Shown here: piece by piece, positions 1 through 11,600 of the stretch
Layout: every line of letters begins with the position of its first letter
Position numbering within the stretch: the stretch's first letter is position 1
NCBI GenBank assembly: GCA_037447655.1
Contig: JBBHKE010001966.1
Span: forward strand, 168,757 to 230,756
From: Zygnema cylindricum
Lineage: Eukaryota > Streptophyta > Zygnematophyceae > Zygnematales > Zygnemataceae
DNA: 62,000 nucleotides
Direction of reading: 5' to 3'
Program-made: the position numbers and the translations under genes
Notes under the pieces: generated by a model
Told to the model about the DNA's origin: nothing
Seen by the model: only the letters and a program-made list of their open reading frames with translations
Database searches by the model: none

Positions 1-1360
1 TTTGACTAAGGTGGTTGATCGAAAACAAAAAAGGTACTTAAAGTAATCAACATAATCTAACTATCAAAAATATATAAAATAAAATACGTGTTTGTAGTGT
101 TAGTCAACCATCGAGTTGATAATGATGTTGTTCCTACCATCTGGGTCTTTGGACTAAGTTGGTTGAATCCTAGTTAAGTCTGATTGTTTTTTTTTTCTAA
201 TTATTTTCTTTGTTATGTTTACATTTGTTTCTTGCGTTTTTGTTATGTGATCAAGGTTATATTGTGGTTATTTATTTTGTTTGTCTTTTTTTTGTTTTCT
301 TCTTTTGTGATATTATATATTGATAAAAATAAATATAAAAAATATACATGCAACACCTTAATATAAAATAAACAAAAACCATTAGCATTATGTTTAAACG
401 AATAATGGTTGAATAATGCTAATGGTTTTATGTGTATTCTATATTTAACATTAAAATATTTGATACTACATGATATAATCACTCCATGCATTCATATCGT
501 TCAGTAGATTGAGATCGAACGCTCAAATTAATGTGAAACTTTTACGCTTAATCAAACCCCCTGTATAAATGAAATGCAAATTAAACCATCAACTTGGCAT
601 TGTCATGGTCTTTACCATGTACAATGCGATAGTACGGTGCGTACCATGTACGAACATCGTACGTGACGCCTACACTCAAATTACCGTACACGACGAATCG
701 TAATTAGAGATAAGGAAAAATTAGAGTAAAAAAACAAAAAAATAATAATTAGAGTTATAAACGCTAACTATTGTGATAGAACCTTTTCACAAAGGAAGTT
801 TACTTTAATTTATTTATTCTATATTAGGTTATGTCGGCAATCAGTATCCTTGCTGTAATTATGAACACTAAATTATGTAGAAAGATAGAAACTGTTTGAC
901 CGTATATTTTGACGTCATTATAATGTTAGTACTATTTGTCAGATATATATATACTATTTTTCTCAACTCATATTGTTGACATTTAACTATAAACTTTTCA
1001 CATGTAAATTCATGCAAATGTTCACACGGACGACAATGTTGTCGACGGACGGAGCTATGTGAACGGGTTTTTTTCGATGCGATTTAATTTTTTTGTTTAG
1101 TGCACTTTCACATGCGAGGGCGATTCTATTAAATTGTTATTTGTACCTTTTTACTTATAATAGTACAATTTTGCACAGTCAGACGTTGTCCATACTCCAC
1201 ACTATTTAAAACGAACCTATATTAGCATTTTTTACGCTAATTAAACTTTACCTTAAATTGTATAATGAAAAATTTTGAATCATTTACTCTATTTAACGTG
1301 ATAGAGTCAAAATTTAGGGCGACCGAATCAGCGTTATTTTCTCTAATTACGATTCGCTGC
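1..1360. other. AT-rich intergenic DNA
   Basis: No gene is supported here. Open frames are short and low in complexity. The stretch has many oligo-A/T runs, and positions 600-720 are rich in GTAC and CGTAC words, a flavour that recurs in intergenic DNA across the window. Confidence 0.6.
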
Positions 1361-1745
1361 GTAGTGTACGGATATTGAGAACACGACAACGTGGCGTGAT
1401 GTGACGAGATCGCAAGCGCCAAAATTAAAAGTGCGATATTGTACGTTACTGTACCGGTATAGATTAAACAACACATCGTACGTCACGCCAACACTAAAAT
1501 AACAGTAGTGTACGGATATTGAGAACACGACAACGTTGCGTGATGTGACGGGATTGCACGCGCAAAATTAAAAGTACGATACTGTACGTTACTTAACCGA
1601 TATTGATATCGCGATATTTTGGCGTGTACGGATATTGAGAAAACGACAACGTGGCGTGATGTACGGTATCGCACGCGCAAAATTTTAAAGTACGATACTT
1701 TACGTTACTCAACCGGTATTGATAACACGACATTTTGGCGTGACG
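1361..1745. repeat. Tandem repeat, three diverged copies
   Basis: Three copies begin at about 1361, 1505 and 1622, each opening with GTGTACGGATATTGAGAA, followed by a conserved ACGACAACG(T/T)GCGTGATG block and then a block ending near GTACGTTAC. The copies are roughly 144, 117 and 124 bases long and differ by substitutions and indels. Short open frames across them only reflect the repeat. Confidence 0.85.
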
Positions 1746-1850
1746 TCGATTTTGTTGGCCTTTTATCATACCACTACAACCATGCGAAATACAACAAATA
1801 AGATTGTACCACATGTCTTTTTTCATTACACAAAAATGGAACATGACAAA

Positions 1851-2015
1851 GCCAATCAAAACTCAAATCACTCAACGGCTCACGATTTAATACAAAAACA
1901 ATCAACAATCAATTATCGTTGTCATCAGAGACGCCAATTAAAACTCAAAACACTCAACGGCTCAAGATCTTACACAAAAAAATCAATGGTCAATTATCGT
2001 TGTCATCGGAGACGT
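1851..2015. repeat. 82-base tandem duplication
   Basis: Two adjacent units of about 82 bases start at 1851 and 1933. Both contain CACTCAACGGCTCA and CAATTATCGTTGTCATC. They differ at scattered positions, so the duplication is not recent. Confidence 0.85.
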
Positions 2016-2080
2016 ATGCGACTAGAATGCTTTGCACTTTTAGAAAAAGGGCAAAGCAAAAGCATTCTGGACGTTCAGCC

Positions 2081-2637
2081 CATAGTTCAAAAGAAGGTGA
2101 AAGTAGGCCCATACAATATGCCTATTGTACGCAAAACATACAATATGGCCTTAAGACCCATATTGTATTGGTTGCAAAATGAAAAATAATAGTAACAGGG
2201 TTGAGTTGCACATCGATCGATAGAGAATTAAACGTCAAGTCTAAATTTTGAAAATCATTCGGACAAATTTTTATTTTTCCGTGACTTTTGAGGTATTTTT
2301 TATTTAAATCGTCAGATTTGGACGATCGGACGGTCGCTGATCATAGTTGCGATCTAAAAAGATCACATGAAAAGCCCATAACACAAGTTATGATAGGACT
2401 TACGTCCACGTTTTTTTTTTTTCCGGGTTTTTTTTCCCGCGGAATGTCATCCCAGTTCGCTAAAAAATTTCGTCCAGCGACGTGCGCTGTACTGGGATGA
2501 TACGTCAGATTCTTAAGTTCGTACAAGAGTGTGCACAAAGCGCACACATACAATATGCTTACTCTACGCGAGTTTTGTGCCAAGTTTTGTGCGCCTACCC
2601 AAGGCCTGCCATAAGAACTCCTACTTTTGAACCATAG
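2081..2637. repeat. TIR element family A, copy 1
   Basis: The element begins CATAGTTCAAAAG and ends with the inverted form CTTTTGAACCATAG. Its body is the reverse complement of most of 4435-4923 and also matches 37708-38064. Shared blocks include TTATGGGCTTTTCATGTGA (other strand here) and the GTATGGGCCTACTTTCACCT end. There is no coding potential, so it is probably a non-autonomous DNA transposon. Three copies in one window indicate a mobile family. Confidence 0.75.
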
Positions 2638-3294
2638 TTGTTCATATTGATTAGTGCGAACGTTTCAATCATGACGAATTATACGTAATGGACGCATTGA
2701 ACCTTTTGAACAAATCGTAAAAAATCGTTGATGAGTTTTCTTCTGTACAATTTCGTACAATTAAAACAAAAAAAAAATTACATATAGCGCAATTTGTAAG
2801 TTTTCCGTTAAATGAGCGCTAAAGTATTATAAATGTCTGAATAAATTTGACACTTCATGCCGGTATCGTAATTCCATCATCAACTGGTAGTGTAGAATGT
2901 GAATGAAGACTACGTCAGGACACTGGCACACCCGGGTTCGAATGTCTACAATTGTACATTTTTTTCAAATTTCATGTGTCTGAGCCTATTTGACACGCAA
3001 CCATGGCCCCCTTCTCTCTGCCTTCTCTCTCTATCTATCAGACAGCACACGACTGCAAAAAAAAATAGTACAGACCATGTACAAATGACATTTTTCACAT
3101 TAAGCATTGCACGACATAAAAAAATGTGCGCGAAAATAGTGTGACGTTTCAACGTCTCTTTTCGAAAATGTGCGTACATTTTCAATGAAGAGACGTACGA
3201 GTTCTGTGATATTTCTATTCAGTTCACTGAACAGAAAGTACCAATAACTACGACATTTCTTTTCCTCGAATTCCGTACATTTCCGTAAAAATCC

Positions 3295-3347
<53 letters not shown>

Positions 3348-3472
3348 TTGTAATTTTCCCGTAAATTGTCAGTTTCAGTTTACAGTAGTCGTTTTTTTGC
3401 GATTTTCAAAATCGTCACGAATTACACGTTTCAATCGAAAAATCTGAAAAAATCGCACGATTTGAACAACAC
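2634..3472. repeat. TIR element family B, copy 1 (839 bases)
   Basis: It starts ATAGTTGTTCA and ends TTGAACAACAC, so the ends are inverted repeats. The body aligns along its whole length with 24861-25700, which is 840 bases, fixing the boundaries. Shared blocks include TTTCCGTTAAATGAGCG and CAGTTTCAGTTTACAGTAG. Around 2873-2952 there is a tRNA-like pair: TCAACTGGTAG resembling an A box and GGGTTCGAAT resembling a B box. No protein is encoded. Confidence 0.75.
3299..3343. repeat. (AT)n microsatellite
   Basis: About 22 uninterrupted AT dinucleotides lie inside family B copy 1. They are absent from the copy at 24861-25700, so the array grew after the copies separated. Confidence 0.95.
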
Positions 3473-3847
3473 TGTTTTGAACTATGAAATGAAGCCACAA
3501 TATTTACGAATGAACATTCTTACATTGAATACGTACTTCACATTGATTCACATTGTCGGTGTGTGGCTGTGTGCTTTTACAGTGGAGCTCACGTGAAGTG
3601 AGTAACTACCTGCGCGCAGCCATTTTATTTATATGTGGCTGCCTCAGTTTTGTTACAGTAAACCTGCGCCGGCCGTGTGAATTGTTTTTTTTTTCATGAC
3701 GGTCGACGTTCGCAAGCGCGACAGTTTTTTAACCGCCGTTACAATATTTCGCCAGTCAAAGTTGTTCGACGGATTGACCGTCAAATCTGAACTTAAAGGT
3801 ACGTAGCTTGTACAAAAATGTACTTCAAATGTACAATTTCTGACAAC
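3473..3847. other. Intergenic, no gene seen
   Basis: Open frames are short and lack family features. No splice-compatible coding signal was found. Confidence 0.5.
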
Positions 3848-4068
3848 TACACCGCCAATCGCTATTAGCGTTGTGTACGCTAATTCCGTCCCGCTTTTTT
3901 TTATTTTTATTATCAAATAGAATTATCCACACTATTTAAAAAAAGCCCTAATTCCTAATTAGAGTAATCGATTTCTTCCAAAATTTCCAAATTCCCAATT
4001 AGCGTACACCACGCTAAATAATAGTATACGCTAATCAAACCTACACGCTAATAGCGATTGGCGGTGTA
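3848..4068. mobile_element. MITE, TACACCG family, copy a
   Basis: It begins TACACCGCCAATCGCTATTAG and ends with the inverted form CTAATAGCGATTGGCGGTGTA. The termini are those of at least six other elements in the window. The interior (AT-rich, with TTAGCGTACACC-like words) differs from copies d and e, so it is a subfamily sharing only the ends. It is non-coding. Confidence 0.85.
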
Positions 4069-4434
4069 CCTGCGCGCGGCAAAAATTGTCTCTGGGATTA
4101 GCAATTCCCATTTTAAAATAGTGTGCTTCAAATAGTTGGCGCGCGGTCCTTCCCAACGGAATCACGGCCAGCTGTTGAAATTTGACTCGTTAGCGTCGTA
4201 CGGATATTTCTACTGACGGTCTGGAGTCGATTCCGATGTTTATAGACGAACCGGTAACCGATACTCGATACTCGATACTCGACCCGGAAGTCGCTACAAT
4301 GTTCGTCGCGTTTCAATTGAAAGGCTGCACACATGTGAAGGTACTCTAAATGTTACGTACTTTATTTTTCGGGAAAGGCTGCTGTTCACATCGCATACGA
4401 CAATGTTTGAAAATGAACAGATGAACCATAGTTC

Positions 4435-4923
4435 AAAAGTAGGCGTTTGTATGGTGGGCCTTTGGTAGGCGCACAAAACTCGCGCAGAGTAGGCATACTG
4501 TATGTGTGTGCGTTTGTGCACACTTTTGTACGAACGTACGAATCTGACGTATGATCATATTAAGCTCACGCCGCTGGACGAAATTTTCAGCGAACTGACA
4601 CAGCCTAGGATGAGTTGTGTTATGGGCTTTTCATGTGAATTTCTTAGATCGCTACTCTGATCTTCGACCGTCCGATCGTCCGAATCTGACGGTTTAAATA
4701 TAAAATACCTCAAAACTCACAGATTTTTTTTTTTGTCCGAATGTTTTTCAAAATTTAGACATGACGTTTAAAATTCTCTATCGATCGATGTGCAACTCAA
4801 CCCTGTTAGTATATTTTTTTTTCATTTTGCGACCAATATTATATGGGTATTAATGCCATATTGTATGTTTTGCATACAATAGGCATATTGTATGGGCCTA
4901 CTTTCACCTACTTTTGAACTATG
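4435..4923. repeat. TIR element family A, copy 2
   Basis: The termini are CATAGTTCAAAAGTAGGCG and CACCTACTTTTGAACTATG, a good terminal inverted repeat. It lies in opposite orientation to copy 1 (2081-2637) and the same orientation as copy 3 (37708-38064). It is non-coding. Confidence 0.8.
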
Positions 4924-5484
4924 AGTTGAAGTGTTGAACCCTGCGGACCTCACAACGTCGAAAACCACGCCTCGTTAACTCGTTAGGGAAGGTCCCCAAC
5001 CTAGACCGCACCAAAAAGTATCATCAGTAAAAAAAAGTTTCCCGTCGAGTTCCGCGACAATTCAATTTGACCGCTACGATTGGCTCCCGCCCTGTACGGC
5101 CGCTCAGATCGTTCTTCCACTCGCCACGTAGGACAAGTAATCGCCAATGTCCTCTCCGACTTGTCTTGAGTTAAATCCTCCGAACGGTCGTCCGCCGCCG
5201 CCGCCAAATATTGCCAGAAAATCGAATTGCCGCGAAGGGATCGGCGGCTATTTTCACTGCGCGCCACGATCCACCACCGTACGATCCGACCGTCGATTAT
5301 TAATAACTCCGTACGAGATCGAAGGCGTCGCACAAAGGCAATTTCACACGTGTCGGAATGAAATCTCACGCGAACTAAATCACTAGACGACTCTCTTCTC
5401 TTCTCCTCGGAGGTCCATGGGTCTTCTTTCAGGAGGAGCTCTTGACACGTGAGAAAGAGGAGGGGAGAGAGAGAGAGGAGGAGA
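4924..5484 (+). promoter_or_regulatory. Upstream region and purine-rich leader of the AP2-type gene
   Basis: This stretch precedes the candidate initiating ATG at 5485. It is less AT-rich than its surroundings from 5050 to 5400. It ends with CACGTG at about 5446 and a GA-rich run (5455-5484) that reads like a 5' leader. I see no clear TATA box. The role is inferred from position only. Confidence 0.35.
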
Positions 5485-5689
5485 ATGGCTGAGGGTTGGT
5501 CTCAAGCGGAATTTACGGACAGTTTAACTGAGAAAGTGTGGGGCGGTTCTATGCTGTCCGGAGAAGAACCGCCGCAGGAGGGAAGCCGTACATATGGAGA
5601 GAGGGAATTTTTGGGCGGGAATTATGCGGCTGGAGATGTACGGACGGGATCTCCCTTTGAAAACTTTTATCCAATGGGGATCCACAGAG
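5485..5689 (+). CDS. Candidate first exon of the AP2-type gene
   Basis: An ATG at 5485 opens 68 codons plus one base, ending at AGAG|GTACAC. The sequence (MAEGWSQAEFTDSL, then SGEEPPQEGS, GNYAAGDVRTGSPFENF) has balanced composition, unlike the flanking purine tract. Its phase (one base left over) matches the exon at 9296, which begins with two bases completing a codon. Joining them makes a 3.6 kb intron that holds all the simple repeats between. The link rests on phase and position only, since the N-terminal part of AP2 proteins is poorly conserved. A missed exon in between, or a separate gene, remains possible. Confidence 0.5.
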
Positions 5690-8600
5690 GTACACTCAAA
5701 TTACGCGCCAAGTGTTTTTTTTTTTTTTTTTTTTTCTTTCTCTCCCTTTCTTTTTTTTTAGTATGCATTGTGTTCGAAGAGTGAGACATTGCGGATCCGT
5801 ACGAATCGTTTTGAGAATTGTGAGCCGTAAGATTTTAAATCGAATAAAACGAAAAAAACGAGCTGGCGAATTATAAATGATAAAAAAATTCGGCGATGAT
5901 TTGGCGCAGATAGGGGGGACTGACATTCAATGAACTAAAGGGAGGGAGAGAGAGAGGGAAGAGAGAGGGAGAGGGGAAGGAGGGGGGACAACAGAGAAAG
6001 GGGGGAGAGAGAGGGGGAAGAGAGAGGGAGAGGGGAAGGAGGGGGGGAGAGAGAGAAAGAAGGGGGGAGGGGGAGAGGGAGGAGAGGGGGGAGGAAGCGG
6101 ATAGGGGGGCAGTGAGAGGCCGAGGGAAGAGGGGAAGAGGGGGAAGAGAAGGAGAGAGGAAGGAGGGAGATGAGGATAGGGAGGGGGAGAGAGGGAGGGA
6201 GAGAGAAAGTATGGGAGATGAAGAGGGAGTGGGCGAGGGAAGGGAAGAAGGGAAGAGGGAGAGTACGAGGGAGATGGAGAGGGAAGAGAGAATTATCATT
6301 TTCTCTTCTTTTATTTTTTCTTGTCTTTCGTTGTGAGCCGATTGTCTTCTAGATGCTTTTGATTTTTTTAACCCTATTTAGTTCGTTTTTATCATACCCA
6401 GTTTTTTTTTCCTAAACCCTTAGATGCAAAGAGGGATATTTTTTCCCCTTTTTTTCCTCCCTTAATTTAAATTATAGCATGAGAATTGAACCCTCCCAAA
6501 ACCATTTGAAAAACCATTTGACAAAATTTCTAGAGCTTTAATAAAAGAATGTTGGTTTTTTTTTTTTTTCTACTTTTCTAGTCCTTTTAGCCAATCATTG
6601 CAAATTTTTTTTGAGTTTCGTAATTTTTTTTCTCGAATTCCCTGTTTTGTAAATAGCGCGCACTAAATGTTTCATACGAAATCCTAGTGATATAATCATA
6701 CTAATTGTAAATTAGACTTGCATTACATTTTGTGTCTCTTTAATTTAACTTTTAGAATTCCTGGTGGCAAAATTTATTTTAGAAATGAAATTAAAACCGG
6801 GATTTCGTAATTTCAGTTTAGCTAATGACTCGTCACAAAATGCCGTGTGACGTGAAAATCTTTATTACAATTCATCGCATCGAAAGGAGGATCTTTTTTA
6901 AATGGATAGGGATCTTGTAAACTTTGTTTGTCTTTTGCGAATTAATTCATCGGAATCATAATGTTGAAAGTTGACTTTATAGAATCAAGTTTAGTTAGGA
7001 ATAGAGCTTCGATTTTGTTGTAGTCGAGGGAAAATAGGTGCGATAAAATAATGTGACGTATGTAACTCCGATTGGTACACCGTGTGTACTGTTATTAATA
7101 TGTATTAAATTAAAAATGAGTGAAATTAGTATTATGAAGTACAGGTTTTTTCGCCACTCAGATTATCTTTTCTCCTCGCACACTTGTCCAAGTTCCGATT
7201 GGAGAACGCCAATGGGAAGGTGACAATCTTATCTTTCAATCGCAACCGTCGGATTAACAATCGGACAAGTGTGTACAGAGAAAAGACGTTTTTAAGTGGC
7301 GAAAATAGCATCAACACTACTAGCGAATTAGCGATACACGGTGTAGTTTACTATTGGCAATATGGGATTTTTTTTTTTTTTTAGGAACTTCTCATTTGAA
7401 AATCCGAATTGTCAGCTTTAACTTTTAATTCTGTTTTGATGAGATCTGAGCTTTCTTATAATTTCTATTTTTTCAATTGACTACCAAAGATCAAAATTAT
7501 TACTAAACAAAAATCGAAAGAAAAAAGGAAGAAAAGGTCGGTGGACTTAAAAGTAGATTTTTAATAAAAGCTTCTTTTGCAATCGGTGGATTTTGAGTTT
7601 ATTTGACCTCTTAACTTGAGATTAGAATAAGTATTATTTTGCAGTTGATAAAGCTGGAAATTTTGGTCATAAAAAATTGTGAAATTGACCTTTTGTTAGT
7701 CGTTTTATACACCCGTGAAGTGTTTTTAGTCACTATCCAAATTTACCGAAATTAAAAAAACTGCAATTTTTTTTTTTTACTTTTTTTTGTTGTGGAAATA
7801 CCAAAAATTACCAAGAAGTGGGGGAAAGAAACAGTGAAAGAGAGGGGGAGAGGGAGAAAGCGAGGGAGGTATCGGACTTCTCCCACCTTCCCTTCCCTTC
7901 CCTCCCTTCCCTTCCCTTCCCTCCCTCCCCTCGTCTCCTCCTCTCCTCTCCCCTCCCCTCCCCCCCTCTACCATCTTCTCCCCATCCTCTCTACTACACC
8001 ATGCATTGCAATTAATGTTGATATTTTTTTCACAAAGGAGAGGGGAGAGAAGGAAGAAAGGAGGAGAAGAGGAGAGGAGGAGAGGAGGAGAGGAGGGAGA
8101 GGGGAAGAGATGGTGTTTACCTGATTTAAAAGTGCGGTGATGTCGACCCCATTACTAATGAGTACATAGCAGAGAGAGAAGGAGAGGAGAGAGAGAGAGA
8201 TGGAGGTAGCGAGATAAGCTCCTCCATAACGAGCCAAAAGATCTTTTGCTTGACTTTTTTTCTTCTCCTTGTTTTCTCCCTCTCCCTCTCCTCCTTCCTT
8301 GGATGTGAAGACCTGAAATAATGTGGGGAGGGGGAGAGGAAGAAAAGAAAAAGAAAAAGTGGGAGAGAGAGCACGTGGGTGAGAAAGAGAAAGAGAGAGA
8401 GGAGCAGGGGAGGGGAGAGAGAGGGGGAGAGAGAGAGGGAGGGGGGGGGGGGGTGAGGGGGGCATTTTATCTAAAAAAAAAAAGATAAAAGAGAAAGATT
8501 AAGAGAAAGATAAAAGAGAAAGATAATGGATAAAATAATAGATAATAGATAAAAGATAATAGATAAAACATACAAGATAGAACATGCAAGATAGAAGATA

Positions 8601-11600
8601 AAAGATAAAAGAAAGATAAAAGAGAGATAAAAGATAAGAGATAATAGATAATAGATCATAGATCAAAGATAATAGATCATAGATCAAAGATAATAGATAA
8701 TAGATAATAGATAATAGATCATAGATCAAAGATAATAGATCATAGATCAAAGATAATAGATAATAGATAACAGATAATAGATAACAGATAATAGACACAG
8801 ATAACAACAGATAACAGGTAACAGATAACAGGTAACAGATAACATATAATAGATAATAGATAAAAGATAAATGATAAAAGATAATAAGATAATAAGATAA
8901 AACATACAAGATAGAAGATAAAAGAAAGATAAAAGATAATAGATAATTGATCGAAGATAAAAGATAATAGATAATAGATAATAGATGGTAGATAGTAGAT
9001 AGTAGATAGTACATAATAGATAATAGATAGTAGATAATAGATAATAGATAGTAGATAATAGATAATAGATAAAAAGATAAAAAGATAAATGGATAAAACA
9101 TAAATAGATAAAGATAAAGGTAAAAATAAAGATAGAGATAAAGATAGAGATAAAGATAGAGATAAAGATAGAGATAAAGATAAAGATAAAAATAAAAATA
9201 AAGCTAAAGATAAAGATACAAATAAAAATAAAAGATAGATTTTGATGTTTTCTAGTTTTTTTAATCTTACGGCTTCCATTTATGACTTATTGCAGTAACC
9301 ATGAAGAGGAGGAGAACCTCCGAAAGGAAGAGACCCGCAAACAGTACCTCGCAATTTCGAGGCGTCACACACCATATCCGTACTGGTCGGTGGGAGGCAC
9401 ACATCTGGTGAGAACTGGTACGAAGGGAAGAAAGATAATAAAATATATCAAAACAAGCGATGGTAAACCACCTGAGTAAATGGAAACAAAAGAAAGGAAA
9501 AGCCAAACGAAACTGAAAAAACTAACACAGAATTAAACAAACCAAAAATGAACAACAGTGCAACAGAAACTAAATGAGAAGAAAGGGAGATGGGAAGAAA
9601 GAAAGAAAGAAAGGAAGAGAGGAAAGAAAGTTTCACAGAGGGATAACACCTAGGAGAAATTAAAACCACAAATCCCAAAATCGAATTGGAGGAAATGGAA
9701 AACAGTGAGAAGCACTTTGGCATGTAATATAAGTGAAATTTATATAAAAAGGAATATAGCGAAGTATAAAATTTTAATATCAGTGAGGTACATGTCTTAA
9801 GTATAGATAAGAAGGTAAGAAAGTGATATTCTTCACGAATGGATGATAACTGCAAAAGAAACAATGTTGCGAGAGTTCGGAAGTACGGATGAAAGGGTTT
9901 TCTGGGGAAATTAAGGACATACCCATGTCACAATCCAGTTTGGAGGAAAGAGAAGACCGGGAAACATTTGAGCAGGAATCATAAGCAAGGATTTCTACAA
10001 AAATAGAATAACAAACAGAGGAAAAATCGTGTCCTAGGGGAATGTCATAGGATTAACCAAATTACTAATGGCAAACTTTTTGGGTTTTAACCCTACTTAA
10101 GGTTTTTTCCTGCAGGGAAAACAGTCGCCAACTTTATTTGGGCGGTTTTGATAGTGGTGAGTTTTTCAAATAGATTCAGGTTTTTATGAAAGAAATAAAA
10201 TCCTCGTTTGCACCTAAAATGGTAATATTAGAAAGAGAGTGCCAAAATTATAACTGCCTGGATATTTTTCAAAAAAAGACTGCATTAAAAAAACTGAATT
10301 CAAGGAAGCATGCATTTTTGAGAAGATTTTCTCACCCTTATGTGCGGTAAAGAGGAAGTGAAAGACCGGAAAACAAAAATGTTTGGCAAAGGTCATTGAA
10401 ATTTACAACATTTCAAGATTTAACAAACAGAATATTCTCAGCTCTTGAGGTATTTTAAGAGCCATGTGAATATTGGCAGTACTGAGGAAGACTGTAAATA
10501 CTTTAAGGAGGTTTTAATTGGAAACACAACTTTTTATCAAAGTCAGATCTAGAAATCCGTTCGGCTGCAACCATTCTCTCATTTGATTTAGAAAAACAAT
10601 CAAACATTCGATACGTCTAAAAATAGAAAAATCTATTCCTTAGGCAACGTTTTTGCATTATCAAACTTTTTATCTACATTTAAACTGTTCCTTGAACAGC
10701 GTCTTCAAAAAATAGCTGCCTCTTTCATTTGAAACTTAGGGTGTTTTCCTGCGAGTAAAGAGGATCCCTAAAATCTGCATTTTCTCTTTTGAATGGACCA
10801 GAGGAACATGCTGCAGTGGCTTACGACATCGCAGCAATCAAATGCAGGTATGACTAAAGGCCTAATTAAAATAGAAAAGGATCATTGTATTCCATTATTT
10901 GCAGCTGGTTGCAAAAAAAAGGAAGTTTACCAGTGCTAAAAGGTTTCTCCACCAGGGGGATTTGACTAACAATTGACAAAAAGCCTCATTTCAAGCGTCT
11001 AATATATTGTGTTATAACAGAGGACCGGATGCACAGACTAACCTTCCAATCAGCAACTACGAGTCCCAAATTACCAATATTGGTAAGTTGCCGATTGACC
11101 ACAAATCTCCATTTTATGCCTTTGAAATGAAGATAAGGAGCCAGTGAGCTGTTGTTGAAGTGTGCATAGAGCGACAATGCCGGTATCCAAATTAAACATC
11201 CTCACAATGGTATAGTACTTAGTATTCCGTCAAAACAGATACTGGAGTACACCATAAACCATAACGTACTGACACCAAATGATGGGGGTCAAACTATCTT
11301 AGAACTTAGGCTCCTTTCCCAATTTTGGAAAAAAAAAAGGGGAAAAAAAAGTAAGGAAATAAAAAAAAAGGTTTCAATTTAACTCCACAGTCGTAGTAAG
11401 TGATAAAACCATCAGCTCTTCGCTGTTTTGTTTCAAAAGCAACTTGAGCCTCTAGCTATAGAAAAGACAAATACAACAGGCAGCCTTCCTTATCCCCAAA
11501 AAGGTGAGAGCAAAAAAAATTTGAAGAAGCACACTAGTAGTAGCACAATGGTGTACTTTAAGAACTTAATATCATTGTCGATCATAAAATTTGACGTTGA

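Noticed and set aside
1361-1745. CRISPR-like array
   Set aside because: The units are adjacent, long and diverged with no unique spacers, and the genome is eukaryotic.
2873-2952. Possible tRNA gene
   Set aside because: Only A- and B-box-like words are present. I could not form an acceptor stem or anticodon arm.
5871-6299. 142-codon Ser/Pro/Leu frame on the minus strand
   Set aside because: It is a product of the polypurine tract.
8499-9279. Long minus-strand frames rich in Tyr, Leu, Ser and Ile
   Set aside because: They are translations of the GATA satellite, with no real protein composition.
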